Shown here in pieces: positions 1 to 12,500 of a stretch of DNA of 64,000 bases (its first letter is position 1; every line of letters begins with the position of its first letter). A program made the translations under genes and the position numbers. Source of the stretch: Thereva unica (taxonomy: Eukaryota; Arthropoda; Insecta; Diptera; Therevidae); the NCBI GenBank assembly GCA_949987705.1, contig OX465286.1:8621959-8685958 (forward strand), given 5' to 3'. Below the pieces are notes generated by a model that worked only from the letters and a program-made list of their open reading frames with translations, was not told the DNA's origin and did not search any database.

Positions 1-1252
1 TAATCTTCTCTTCAACGTGGTATTTCCAGGTTAGTCGCGAGTCCAAGTATACACCCAGATACTTGACCATCCCAGACACCTTGATCCTCGATCCAAAAAG
101 CATGAGGGGCTGAAAATCCAGATCTTTAATCTTCCTAGTGAAGATTATCGCGTCTGTCTTATTGGCATTTATGGTGAGGCCCTGTTCCGTACACCACTGC
201 TCAACCACTTGGAGTGCATTCCTCATATCTGCCGTAGTGCTCATAAACTTGCCACGTGCCACAATCGCTACATCATCTGCATACCCAACGGTATGCACGC
301 CCATTACCTCTAGCCGCCTGAGCAGAGTGTCCACAGTGATGTTCCACAGGAGGGGCGATAGGACCCCGCCCTGTGGGCATCCCTTGCTGACCCTCCCTCG
401 AAGCCGCGAGTCTCCTGTCTGAATCCTTACCGCTCTGTTTTTCAGCATGCTGTCCACCCACCTTACAATCATGGGGCTGACCTCGCGCCTCACCAGAGCG
501 TCTTTGAGTTTGTTGAACTGTATCTTGTCGAAGGCGCCTTCGATGTCCATAATTACGGCCATCGCTATGCCTCCGGTATACAGTTCCCCCTCGGCTACTC
601 GCACCAATTGGTGAAGTGCCGTTTCTGTAGATCTGCCAGCCTGGTAAGCGTGCTGGCTTCTACTTAAAGGGTGCCTCCTTAGCATAGTACTCTCCAGGTG
701 GTCTGCCACCACTCTTTCCATTGTTTTCAACAGAAAGGATGTTAGGCTGACCGGCCTGGAGGACTTTGCCTCGGTGTAGTCCTTCTTGCCTGGCTTAGGG
801 AGAAATACCACTTCTGTTTCCCTCCACACCACCGGAATGTATCCTGTTGCTAGACAGGTAACGAATATTCCCCTAAGCCTGGGTGCAATGATTTCTTTGC
901 CCCATTGGAGCAGCGCAGGGAATATTCCGTCACGCCCCGATGTCTTGAAGGGAGAGAATGTGTCTATTGCACGTCTCACCCCTTCCTCTGTCACCACCCC
1001 GTTAGCCTCCTCTCGGTTCATCCTTGTAGCCATCCTGTTACGAATAGCCCAAGATTTACCCGAGATATAGCTGCCAGGAAAGTGGACTTCCATCAGGATC
1101 TTGTTGGTTTCCTCCAGCGTCTCCGTCATCCTCCCCGACGAGTCACGAACGAGTCCGACTTTGGAGACCGGGTCCCTGGAGATCATTTTCTGAAGTCTGC
1201 TGGCCTCAGATATGCTCTCCATGTTCGAGCAGAATTCCCTCCACGACTCCCT
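1..1252 (-). CDS. LINE reverse transcriptase fragment (I/LOA/Jockey-like), open to the left edge
   Basis: Reading the minus strand from 1252 down to base 1 gives about 417 codons without a stop; a TGA sits at 1255-1253 and the frame runs off the window. The product copies LINE RNA into DNA. Visible RT landmarks in order: an N-terminal SWREFCSN segment, SGRDGI, a motif A-like region with MDIEGAFDKI, motif B KGCPQGGVLSPLLW, the catalytic box GYADDVAI, INANKTD, and the YLGVYLDSRLTWKYH end of the RT. The endonuclease and gag parts are absent, so the copy is 5'-truncated at about 1255. It lies antisense inside what I infer to be an upstream intron of the Wnk gene. The lack of stops or frameshifts suggests a recent insertion. 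The clade call rests on motif style only. The RNase H fragment at 17149-18322 could belong to the same family, because it starts about where this one leaves the window. Confidence 0.85.
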
Positions 1253-1767
1253 TCACCAAAAGGAATATTAAAGACACAAACTAAATAACTTTTAAACACT
1301 AGATGAAAAGATAAGCAGAAAAATGTAATCGCGGTAACGTGGCGGTAATTAGGTCAAACATTGAATCATTTTTGCAAAGGCTTCTGCGAAATAAATTTGG
1401 GACACCACGCAAGGCCAACTGTTTATTTTTTTCCTAAATATCCACTCAATAAAAAACAAAGCCTGCGATATGCCATACTTAACGTAAATAAACAGGGTGA
1501 CAAAAAGTGTAAGTGGGCGGTTAATTGTGCCTGTGAGTGTATATCAAATACTATACCGATTTGTATATACAAGCAACAACATTACTTAGTCTTTTGTTTA
1601 TTTTTATATGTTTGATTTTTTTTTTAAACATGTCTCACTAACCAAATCAAAATCCTAAACAATAATTCACGTGCAATTGCAGTTTTTTATTTTTTATTTT
1701 TTTTTTTGAATTCATACTGGGTCAAAAAATAACAATATATTTATTTATTTTATTTGAAAATTCGTAG
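1253..1767. other. AT-rich intronic sequence upstream of the first visible Wnk exon
   Basis: No gene is seen. The stretch becomes A/T-rich and ends in poly-T runs followed by TTCGTAG at 1761-1767, which I use as the 3' splice acceptor of the next exon. The pyrimidine tract just before it is weak. The ORF at 1361-1615 has no recognisable features and is not called. Confidence 0.5.
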
Positions 1768-3572
1768 CGCGATGAAACGTCTACATTATCGAAAATGTTT
1801 GACCCAACAATATACAGCTTAGAGCCTCTGACTGCACAGCCTGGTCAACAAGGATCGAAACATGGCGGGCCAAATGATGTTATGCAATTACGGAAAGCTG
1901 GTAGTGATGATACAATGCGAACAAATTTCGATGATCAATTGAATGATCATTTGGCAATGGGTGAGTCTGGTATTGTTGCTGATTCAACTTCATCCACACC
2001 ACCATTATTAGCATCTGTAGACGTAGGTGCAGGGGATGTTGGAATTGGCTCTGGATCAATTTCACGAAAAACTAGTACAGCATCTGAATATACATCCTTA
2101 TCCTCTGATTATACACCGGATAATACAATAACATCATCCTCATCTCCGTCAACTGTTGAACAAGTACCAAAAAAATTAACAAATGAATCAAATGATCAAA
2201 CAGAAACATCAGCAGCACCTTTAACAATAGCTCCAAGTCATGAATTGCAGACAATTACAAAAGACGATTCAACTGTTATAACAATGTCGCCAGCATCTCA
2301 AGACTCCGATGGGAAACAGCAAGATGGTTCAACTGATTCGACAGCAAAAGTACTTCCTGACAAAGCTCAAGAAACTGATGCAAAGCCGAAGGCAGTTAGA
2401 AAAATTTCTAGATTTCTGGTTAGTCCTGTTGTTTCTGCATCAGGTGATCAAACTGTGGTAACACAAGCTGTTGAGTCATCGCACAGCAATACGATTATAA
2501 GAATTCCGTCTACAACAAGCGACACTTCAATGATGTCTGCTCCGCCTACAGCAGCTGTGCCGTCACAATTGGAGCTTATATCCCAGTCAGATAAGCTGCC
2601 AGCAGTAACTCCAACACAGATTCCAATTAATAATGCAACTGATAATTGTGATGCTGGTTCTGGGAATGGAACGAGTAATACAACTCCTGTGAGTACACTA
2701 ACTAATACGCAGATGGTTTCGAAACTGCCAGAACCTCAAGCTCATTCAAAACCTGTTGGGCCAGAGCATATTAATACTCTGGAGCAGTTAAAGATAGGCT
2801 TAGAAAACATCACTCACGCCCACGTGCCAACAACAATAAAATCCGCTAGCGGTGGGCAAGTCACTATGTTTGACCCATCTAAATCTTCCATAGTTCAAAT
2901 CACAGATCAGTCTTCGTTAGACGAGTCAATAATAACAAGCACTCCGCAAACAAATATCATAATTCACCCTGGTGTTCAATATAGTGCAGACCAAATGGCA
3001 CAACAGCAACAACCACTAGACCAAATGTCAACTCAGCACCAAGTTCAACAGCCTCCAATACAGCAATTCATACATCAATCAGTGCAACAACCAATACATG
3101 CGGCTATGCAACAAGTGCTCTTACATCACGTTTCGCAACATCCCCAACTTCCAGTTCAGCAAATGCCAAATCAACAGCAGATGCAAACTATTCAACAGCA
3201 ACAGCAACCATCACAGCAGCATCAGCATATGCAGCAAACGATTATACAGCAACAAATCCATCAGCAAAGCCAACAGCAGCAGCTATCACAGTCGTCTGTT
3301 TCCTCTACACAGGGGCAAATGGGACAGAGTACGCCAGCCGCTGTTGGATCATCAGTGTTCAATTCACGTCGTACTTCCTTAGATAACAGTGGAAATGAAG
3401 TAGTTATAGAATTTAATCAATTCCCAACTAACATAATTGAAGGTGTTGAATCAACTTATAACATTCCCGTAGCGAACCATGCTAGCACTATTACAGCGGT
3501 TCAGACACCGATCGAAGAAGGGGAACAAGTGAAGAAACTGCCTCAGCAGAACAGTTTAGAAAAAGTTGAAGG
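1768..3572 (+). CDS. Wnk: Wnk exon (first visible), RFxV motif 1 and Q-rich segment
   Basis: The acceptor is TAG at 1765-1767 and the donor is GG|GTAATA at 3573. The frame runs RDETSTLSKMFDPTIY, so the ATG at 1795 is probably an internal Met and not the start. The exon is Ser/Thr-rich; RKISRFLVSPVV carries the first RFxV motif (2410-2421). LEQLKIGLENITHAHV (about 2782-2826) is a likely short helix, and about 2998-3300 encodes a Gln/His-rich tract. It ends in phase 2 and joins the next exon through a split Gly codon. Confidence 0.75.
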
Positions 3573-6500
3573 GTAATAATAATATGCACGCATCAACGTA
3601 TGTGTTTTAAATTTATATGATTCTTCTAGGACTGTCCAAAGCTCGTTAGCTGACTTGCAGCAGAAGCTAGCTAAATTGACTTCGCCTTCTCAGCAACTGC
3701 ACCAAACTAATTCCTTAACAAGTGAACAATCTCAACTGATTGAAGTACGTATTTCAAAGCAGAGGCTTTACCATTTGTATAATTATAAACGATTTCAGGG
3801 GCCACTTTCTCCAACGCAACAGTTAACCACACAATATAGTCAGCAGTCATCTGTCGTGCAGTCACCGGTGCGAGTAGATTTAACAGAGCCCGTTTTTCCA
3901 GTTCCTGCTGAGAAATACGGCAGCAGCCACAGCCAAATAACAACAGCAGCCTACAAAATAACGCAATTAACAGACTTGCAAGTAGAATTAGCTAAATTAA
4001 ACCAGAGGGTAAATGTTTTAGTGACCGAACAACAGGCTCAATGCCAACAAACGCCGGTCATATCTAATCAAACTCAGAGACCATCAACCGAGACAACAGA
4101 CGCTGGAATCTATGATGAAGTGACAAACAAAGCTGAAACTGTGTCATCATCATCTCAGCCCCAACAGTCATCAACTGTTGGGGATCCGACAAAACAGCGC
4201 AAAATTTCCCGTTTCCAAGTGAGTGTCGTTAGCGAGGCGAGCAAAGAAAGCCCAACCAGTTCTGTGGCACGCCCAGATCTTTCGAATATTGCACCAATAA
4301 CATCTGCACGGCCAGTTAGTGAGCCAATTTCATCTGTGGAGTCATCAATGTTAATCAAAGAAAAGGTAGGAACCCCAGTTGTTGAGCATCAACCCGTGTC
4401 TTCCGGAAGCATTGCTTCTATGATGTCAAGTGAGGATTCTGCCAATCAATTTGAAGATCTAAATCAACAGAGTGCATCTGGGTCAAATCTACTGCAAAAG
4501 ATGCAAGTGGCGAAGGACACTGTTTCTATAAATATCCCATCACATATTGTTGAAGGTAAATTTTTTGCTTAATTGTTATTAAATTTTTTCTAGAACATTT
4601 TTCTTTCTAGAACATATAAAATCTCCGCCTGATATCTTGCCTGTCCGTAGCTCTACAGACGAACAACTCTCTTTGGCAGCAACCAATCCCTCCATGCTCC
4701 CATCCATGGTACAGTCGGTAAGTATTGCTGAGTTAATTTCCTTTTTCTCGAGTGTTGAAATACGGGATTTCGTGTGATTTATTATAATTTATACTGAAAA
4801 CGGGGAATTCGAATGTTTTTAGTAGAAATTTCCAGAGCTCAAAATTTACTAATTATATTTATTTGCCAAAATTAAAACTGAAAAGCGTGTGTAATTTATA
4901 AATCTATGGAGCTGTGCCAAAATTTGAAGCTCTCGGTTATTCAGGGGGGGTTTCTAGCTCTGAACTGAAATTTTCGTGTGTGTAAAGCACATTTTTTTTT
5001 GTTTTATATTCATTTACAATTAATATTATTATCAAGGCAAGAAAAAAATCGACTACCACACCAATTGCTAGCGTTGGCATTTTATCATCATCGCCACAAT
5101 CAGCAGCAGGGAAAACTCAATCGTTGTCACAGTCGCTCCAGCAAATTTTCCAATCATCATCTACGATGCGCGGCTCTGCTGGAAATTTAATATCAATTGG
5201 AAGAAACAGTAATGATTTTTCAGATCAATCGCAATTCCAGCAAAATTTCAAATTAAGACGAAATAGCTCTGCCATTTGTTCGCCGGTTTTATTATTAAGT
5301 AAATCTGCATCGAATACAGGAGCCCGCATGATTTGGGCAAGTAGCTCCAACAATATGAATTCATCGTCGCATAGCAGCAGCAATAATGATGCAAATATAA
5401 ATCAAAGCAGGGCTTTGTTAAGTAGTAAAATGGGTAAAATGAAAGTATCGTCGCTTTCTAGCCAGCGGCATAAGGTCTACGCCCGGTCAAGTAGCTTTGA
5501 CAGTCCATCATTTATGAGTGCTAGAATCTCACAAGATTCACTCGACTTTTCAATTCCGAAAACAATTAAGGAAAATCAGAAATTAGTTCGAAGCTCGACA
5601 GATTCGTATGTGAATCAAATTTTAAAAATGCCTTGTATTAGTAGGAATTCAACGTACCCGTATGGGGATACAAGCAAGGAGTTTAAAGACGTAAAGAATG
5701 ATAACTTACTTTGGCTAAACCGTTATAATAAATGCAGATATAATGATAGAAATAAAAAGAAGAGGGAATATTCCTTACTAACTGAAGCACCCCCCATCTT
5801 CGGACAATCATCATTCGATGAGTATATAACATCAAGAAAGCTAATGCACCCGAACATACAGCGCTTAAAGCAAACCAGCGTTAGCCTAGACAATCTTTTA
5901 GTAGAAAAGAAAAACGGAAGGACTAAGCGAACGAAACATCAACGATATAATAAGGGCTTATCTTCCAAGTCAGCATATCCCAGTCTGGCAAATCTTTTAT
6001 CCGCTCGTGATAATCGGCCATACATAACATATCATGGTAAAATTGAGAAAACATTTACACCAACAAGTGGCCTTTTGCATAACTACTCATCAAAACCGTA
6101 CGAGAGCGATTTTGATGACCGTTTCGGCGGTCCATTAACAGACGATGAATTTCATTTAAATCAACTTAGTGATACCGGAGATGCTAGTGATATTTCATCA
6201 TCGGATACATCAGATGCTAGTACTCCAAATTCTGGATATACATCGTCAACACATTCATCCAATAATCGAAAATTGACACAAACAAATTTCAAAGAATTGA
6301 GCTCAAGTCCATTGAAATCGAAGACTAGTTTTGATGAAATACTGCATCAACCATTCCACAATTTTTATCCGATTAAAGTAACACCAGACGGAAGTCGATG
6401 CTCTACACCAACAATCTTCACCAATAATAACGAAAATCGAAGTCTATTAAAATTTAATCACCCGCTAGTGAACAGCAGCAGCACCAGCAACTGCCCAACA

Positions 6501-9500
6501 ACATCCTTTGGTATCAACAACAACAGGCCACACATGGTACAATTGCCAGCGGTTCCACCAACAACAGTCGCTAATATCGCAAATCCTATGCAAATGTCTA
6601 CCACAACACAACTGTATGACAAACTTCCGAGTTGGAATAATTCATCATTGGTAAGAATTAAAAAAAAAAACGAATTATCAATATTTGTCAAGTTGACTTC
6701 GAAATCGTAAAAAATATATATTTAAAAAAAAAAATTAAAATGGTGGAATTGGTGTTGGTGGTGATGGTAGTTTGACGATGAATGCCCAACTCTTTTAAAA
6801 TCTCAGTCGAAAACACACTATACTCGTTTGATTGGGTCTAGGCATTTGATACTTATCGCATTTATACATGTATATTCTCATCTAGTGTAGGTTTTTATTC
6901 TTAAAATCGTAATACTAAGTGCTTGCTTTATAGTCTTTTAATAAATAGTTTACAATAAGCTCCGGGTATCGCATCGTTTCAATTAGTTTAGCTTAATTTT
7001 TCCATTTAAATTAAGAGACTGCTGTTGTTGAATTAAACCATATATAATACCAACTACATCCCGGTGCATGTTTCTCCATCAGCTTCACTCAATGGCGTAC
7101 CTAGTTTGCCACCCGGGGGAACCTATCTCCTTGATCTTTTTCTTACTTTTCATCCAGCGCGGTACTCCGTCGAAGTTGATTTACCTCTCTCGCATTCTTA
7201 GAAGGCCAATTGGCTGGGGTTTATTTATTATTTCCAATCCACTGAATGGGATTTGTGTTTGCGAAACAAAAACATCAACTATGCCGCTATCCGTACCACC
7301 AGGATCATAAAGGCAGTAATGCATTTATTCATTCCCCATTCGACTAAATATGTGAAGACTAGGCCCAACACATGTTTTAATCGGGAGTATATGAATGCAA
7401 TCAGAAATAAAGAAGCCGCCTTCCGAGCGTATAAAAGCTTCCCGAATGAATCGCTGTAAAGTAATCAAAACTTCATTTAACAGCATAATAACAGCAAATC
7501 CAAGGCCGATTTATTAGCATCTCTGTTTGCCTCAAATTATTCTTTACCCGAAACTAATACCCTACCCCCGGTTCTCGAGCACAACGATCATTTAATGGAA
7601 CTAACGGCCGATCCCTCTCGACACATCTTGGGCGTGACATTAGGCAAAGACTTGCGATGGAACGTCCATATATTTCAAATCGCCAAACAAGCATCCCAGT
7701 GCGTGGGATTTTTTAAGAGGTGCAAGTTCCTCCTCCAATCTTCGGCCCGTGCTGTTATTTATAAATCCTATATTCGGCCTCTTCTCAAATACAACTCCCT
7801 CGTTTGGGGTGGGGCTTCGATAATCACCTTGGGATGGTTAGATAAGGTGCAAAAAAGGGCCCTTCAATTAATTGATGACGCCGTTTGCTCCACCATCGAC
7901 CCCTTGAGCCACCGTAGGAATGTAGCAGCATTGACAAAATTTTATCGCTACTATCATAGAGACTGCTCCATCGAAATAAACGCTCTCCTGCCTCCACTCG
8001 TCTCACTCACACCACTTGCAGCTCGTCTATTCGCGCACTCAATAAAATAGCAATTCGTTTCTAAGTAGAACTGCACGATTGACTTCTTTGGCTTTGTGTC
8101 GATATGTTTTCTTTTTTTTTACTTTATGCTCCTTTAATCCCTCATTCGACATAGGGCGGAAACAGCTGCTCTCCAGCGGACTCTGTTTTGCGCGACAGCT
8201 CTCAGCTCTGATCAGGATCTCCCAGTTGTTGTCTGCTGGTAGGGTTCTCCTCCACGTTGTGCTAGGTCTTCCGGCTCGACGGGTTCTTACGGATTCCAGT
8301 CAAGGGCCTTTTTTGCTAGATTTTCGCTTTCGCGTCCAAAGGTATGCCTAATCCAATTCCATTTCCTTCGTCTGATTTGGTCGTCTATCCTTTTTTGGCC
8401 AGCACGGCGCCATAGTTTTCATTTGAAATTCTATCTTGCCAGCGGATTTTTAGGATACGACGTAGGCATCTGTTAATGAAAACTTGTAGGCGCCCTGTGA
8501 TGAATTGGGTGACTTTCCATGTTTCCGTACATCTGCTGCCTTTTATCACGCCGGACACTTCTCTTTACCTCCCGGTGTAGTTGGGAGTATTTCCGTTCAA
8601 GTTGGTGACGTCTTTCCGCGTCGCTTGTAGAGTTCACGTCATTTTTTAGGGCCCTCCTGCGTTCTATTTTTTGCCAGGTTGTGTCCGAGATCCGGTGTTG
8701 CATGTTTTTTTTTGGACATAACCGATGCTCGTTTCCGCCGCCGTCAATATAGCGCCCATACTACACAACTCTTCAATATTTGTGTCGTCAGAAACGGTTT
8801 GCTGGTTTAATATTTGTTTTAGGCTCCCAGCAAATTCTCGCCTTTTAATGCTCTCCCGCAGAAGGTCTACGTTAAACCGTATGCGGTTTATGGCATCCTT
8901 TGGACGTTTCTGATTTCGGCGATTTTAAGGTGAATAGTTGCTACAACCAAATGGTGGTCACTTCCAGTGTCTGCTCCTCTAAAGCTCCTGACATCCTCTA
9001 TAATAGTTCCCCATCTGCGGCTGACGGTCAAGTGATCTATCTGATTTCTCGTTCTACCATCGGCCGATATCTAGGTCTCTTTGTATATCTTCTTGTGGCA
9101 AAAGTAAGTTCCACCTACCATGAGTTGGTGGGAGCTAAAAATTCAACGAAAAGCTCACAATTGTTATTGGTAACTTGGCTTAGGCCTTGATTTCCAATTG
9201 TGTGTTCAACACCGGTGTTGTCACGGCCGATCTGTGCGTTTAAGTCACCCATCAAAACAATGATGTCTCCCCTTGGAATAGAGCGAAAAGCCTCATTCAG
9301 TCGCATATAGAACTCTTCTTGATGTCGTCCTCTGCGTCTTCAGTTGGAGCGTGGCATTGGACTGTCGTAGTACTTCTTAGTCTGGTACGCAAGCGCATAT
9401 TAATAATCCTCTCAGAAACTGGTGATCATCTAATGAGGCTGGATCTGGCTTCTTTGGTGAGTATTACGCCAACGGCATTCCTACGGCTTTCGTTTCATTT

Positions 9501-12500
9501 CTGCCAAAATATAAGAAGGACTCACCGTTTGGGCAGATATGTTCCCTCGCTTCAGGCCATTTGGTCTCGCTGAGTCCCATGACCTTAATTTTATATCGAT
9601 TTATTTCGTTGAGGACTTCATCCAGCCGTCCATCAGCAAGCAGTGTTCTCATATTCATGATCCGATTCATGTCCTTGTTCGAAAAGCAAAGATTGTCGTT
9701 GTGTTGTCCACCCGGTTCCGAGGTATTGTTTGCCGATTCGTAGCAATGGTGTTTTCTATGGGAGCGAGTTGCTAACCCTCAGCCCAACCGACTTAAAACT
9801 GTGTTTTGTGGCGCATAGAGCTCGTCATTCGCCCGTAACCCGTTAGCTTGCGAACCCTTGCGAAGAAGAACCCCAGGGGGCACCGCGGGTAGGTTGGATT
9901 AGGACTTGCAAACAGATCTGCTGGGTGTTCGCCTGCAGTGACTCTTTTCGGGTTTTGATAGAAATGACAAATCGAGTGTCACCCCCTTCGGAGGTCTTTG
10001 TTAACCGCGTTCCCCCCCAATGTTTTCACGTGTACTAAGCCATCTTCTCTGGTATTCAGTAGTTTTGTCCTTAACACGTTTCTTTCTTTCCTTCAATCCA
10101 TTCTTTCCTTTCCGCTCGAGCATATCCTGGGACATCTTCACATATATTTATGACTTTTTTACGAAAAAAAAAACACCCCACTGCTTTTTTAGTGACGTCA
10201 TTATGCTTGCGCCGGCGTCGCATTACAAAATTCATATGGAAAAAGATGCTTGCTCAAATATGCTTGTGTTGTGTGTGGACGGCCACCGCGTCATCACCAT
10301 CGACGCGATTATGCGTGAGACATTCGATGGACGAGGCGGAGTTCGATACGACAACTTCTTAACCGACTTAATGTTCGTGGTGGTACAAGCACTCAATAAG
10401 CCATAATTGTGTTGAGTAAAACCAGTTTTATTCCGTAATTCTTCCGTTCCCTTCCCTCTCTGATCTATAAAACCGGTTTAACTTGCCTTGAATTTGGCAC
10501 CGTGTGAGAGAAAGCCCAATAAATATCGAGCACGAAGTAGTATATAGAACTTCTATTCGACTTGTCGCCACAATTGATGTCTGTATCTGAGTAAAGTTTT
10601 TAGAGATAATACATATTTTCATTTTCAACCGACAATGAGAAAAAATATTCCAAGATATATAGTAATTTATAATTTCGTAGAAATTGAATAGTAAACTTAT
10701 GAGGTCAACAAGTTGTTTTTAACAACTAAAACTAAATCTCCCTCTATCTCAGTGGGCAAAAAGAATGTAATGGCTGACCCATCTCTTAACATCCTAGGCG
10801 TAACCTTATCTTCAGATCTGCGATGGAATAATCACATATTCCAAATCGCCAAACAAGCTTTCCAATGCCTGGGATTCCTTAAGAGATGAAAGTTCCTCCT
10901 TCAGTCAACTGCCCTGGCTACAATATACAAGTCCTACATTCGGTCCCGCCTTGAATACAACTCGTAAATCTGAGCGGACTCGGCTCACCCCCACACCCTA
11001 CAGCCCTCCCCTTCGCGCACATTACGTTTTAGCAGTTCGTTTATAAATAGAACAACTCGATTGTGGAACTGTCTTCCACAGTCGGTGTTTCCGAACTCAT
11101 ATAACATCTCAGAGTTCAAACGCAAGGTTCATCGACATTTACTCACGCATCCTCCAGACCCCTAACCTATCCTTTCTCCTCTATCCTTTAAAGCAAGCTT
11201 ACTACTAGAGACTGGCCATGACTCGAACGAAATGGCAAACTAGTAGTACAAAGCCTAAGCTTGACTTTATCACATAAAAAAAAAATATAAAAAATGACGC
11301 CCTAAAATATAATATATGCCGCCCGGTGTGGACCTCACCCCCTAGGTACGCCACTGGCCTTTACTTCCTGCAATTAGCTTCTGTGAAATAAACCTCCATG
11401 AGCTCTCAAAAATACTTCTGTAAATAAACGCAGTATGTTTTACTCTATGTCTCTTTGGTAATCGACTCATAAACATATTATATAATATAAATAATATAAA
11501 TGCATATAGTTCTCTCATGAAACCATAAACTTTAATAAAAATCAGTATTGCGTTGCTTTGAGGGAACAAAAGAGTGCTTTTTTACATCTAAAAAAATATT
11601 TCCAAAAGCTTTAAATCGATTCAGCAAAAGATAATGGATGCTTTTTGGTAATTTGTTACAGCATAAATAAAGCTAATCAAATCAATTTCTCATTATAGGA
11701 TATTAAACATAATTTGGATACAGTGCGAAACCATTTGTGTGGTATTCGACTTGAGACAAATGTCCGCCAGCGATTGCTTCTCCTCCTGCAGCGTCAGCAC
11801 ATTGAAGAAGAGGAATTGCGACTAAAGCATTACGTTGAACTAGAAAAGTTTCAAAAAATTCTTAAACCCTGTAAATATTTCAATTTAAATCTTGCGTTTT
11901 TCTTGCTTTATTCTTCGCATTTTTTTTTTCTAAATTAATAACAGCTGGATATCACGACGATGCACAAAAACCTAGCGGCCCGTCCTCAAGTCAAACACAG
12001 CCGATACAACATAGCCCAGAACCGAGTAATAAGCAGCAGCAGCAGCAGCAAATACTATATCAATGGCACGGACAACCATATCAGCATAATCCAACAGATG
12101 ATATAGCTTATCAACGGCATATAATAATGAACACTGGGGCTGCTGGTACAATTATTAATGAAAATTACCCTGTGCAAACGCAAAATCAGCAGCAACAACA
12201 GCAGCAACCCCAGCATTTTAATTATCCTTTACCTCATTTGATGAATATTCCCCTAGTATCATCGGCAAGCCAGTTGCCCATGTCAACTGCCAGCTCGTCA
12301 ATAACTAGCGATGGTGCAATTATAACAAATATGTCAGAATTTATAAATAATAGTGTTCTTCAACAACATCAACAGCAACAGCATCAGCAGCTGCTTTGTC
12401 AAAATGCCGCTCTTAACACGAATTTTGTTCATACTAATACGACAACAACAACAACCACGACATTTTCCTCTCTAAATAACCCGATACTATCACTACCGCA

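Larger units (their letters stand above)
7090..11356. mobile_element. Decayed hAT-like element (about 4.3 kb) hosting nested LINEs in Wnk intron 5
   Basis: The left end reads CAATGGCGTACCTAG (7090-7104) and the right end, on the opposite strand, CAGTGGCGTACCTAG (11356-11342): 15-bp terminal inverted repeats with one mismatch. CAGTGGCGTACCTAGG is a common style of hAT end. Flanks GCTTCACT on the left and CCTTTACT on the right resemble a decayed 8-bp target duplication only if shifted by one base. No transposase reading frame is visible. Inside are Jockey-like pieces at 7240-8075 and 10735-11290 and an RTE piece at 8095-10018. The two ends could also belong to separate copies. Confidence 0.55.

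Noticed and set aside
1795..3576. The ATG at 1795 as the start of an independent 593-codon gene
   Set aside because: The frame extends upstream to an AG acceptor at 1767, the 3' side splices in phase into further exons, and the protein has no N-terminal domain of its own. It reads better as an internal exon.
4585..4610. Alternative acceptor ending at 4593 for exon 4
   Set aside because: It would bring an in-frame TAG within six codons; the acceptor at 4610 keeps the frame open.
8079..9775. Several plus-strand ORFs across 8079-9775
   Set aside because: They are the reverse strand of the RTE endonuclease/C-terminal remnant, whose motifs (LSETKWPE, GDLNAQIG) read on the minus strand.
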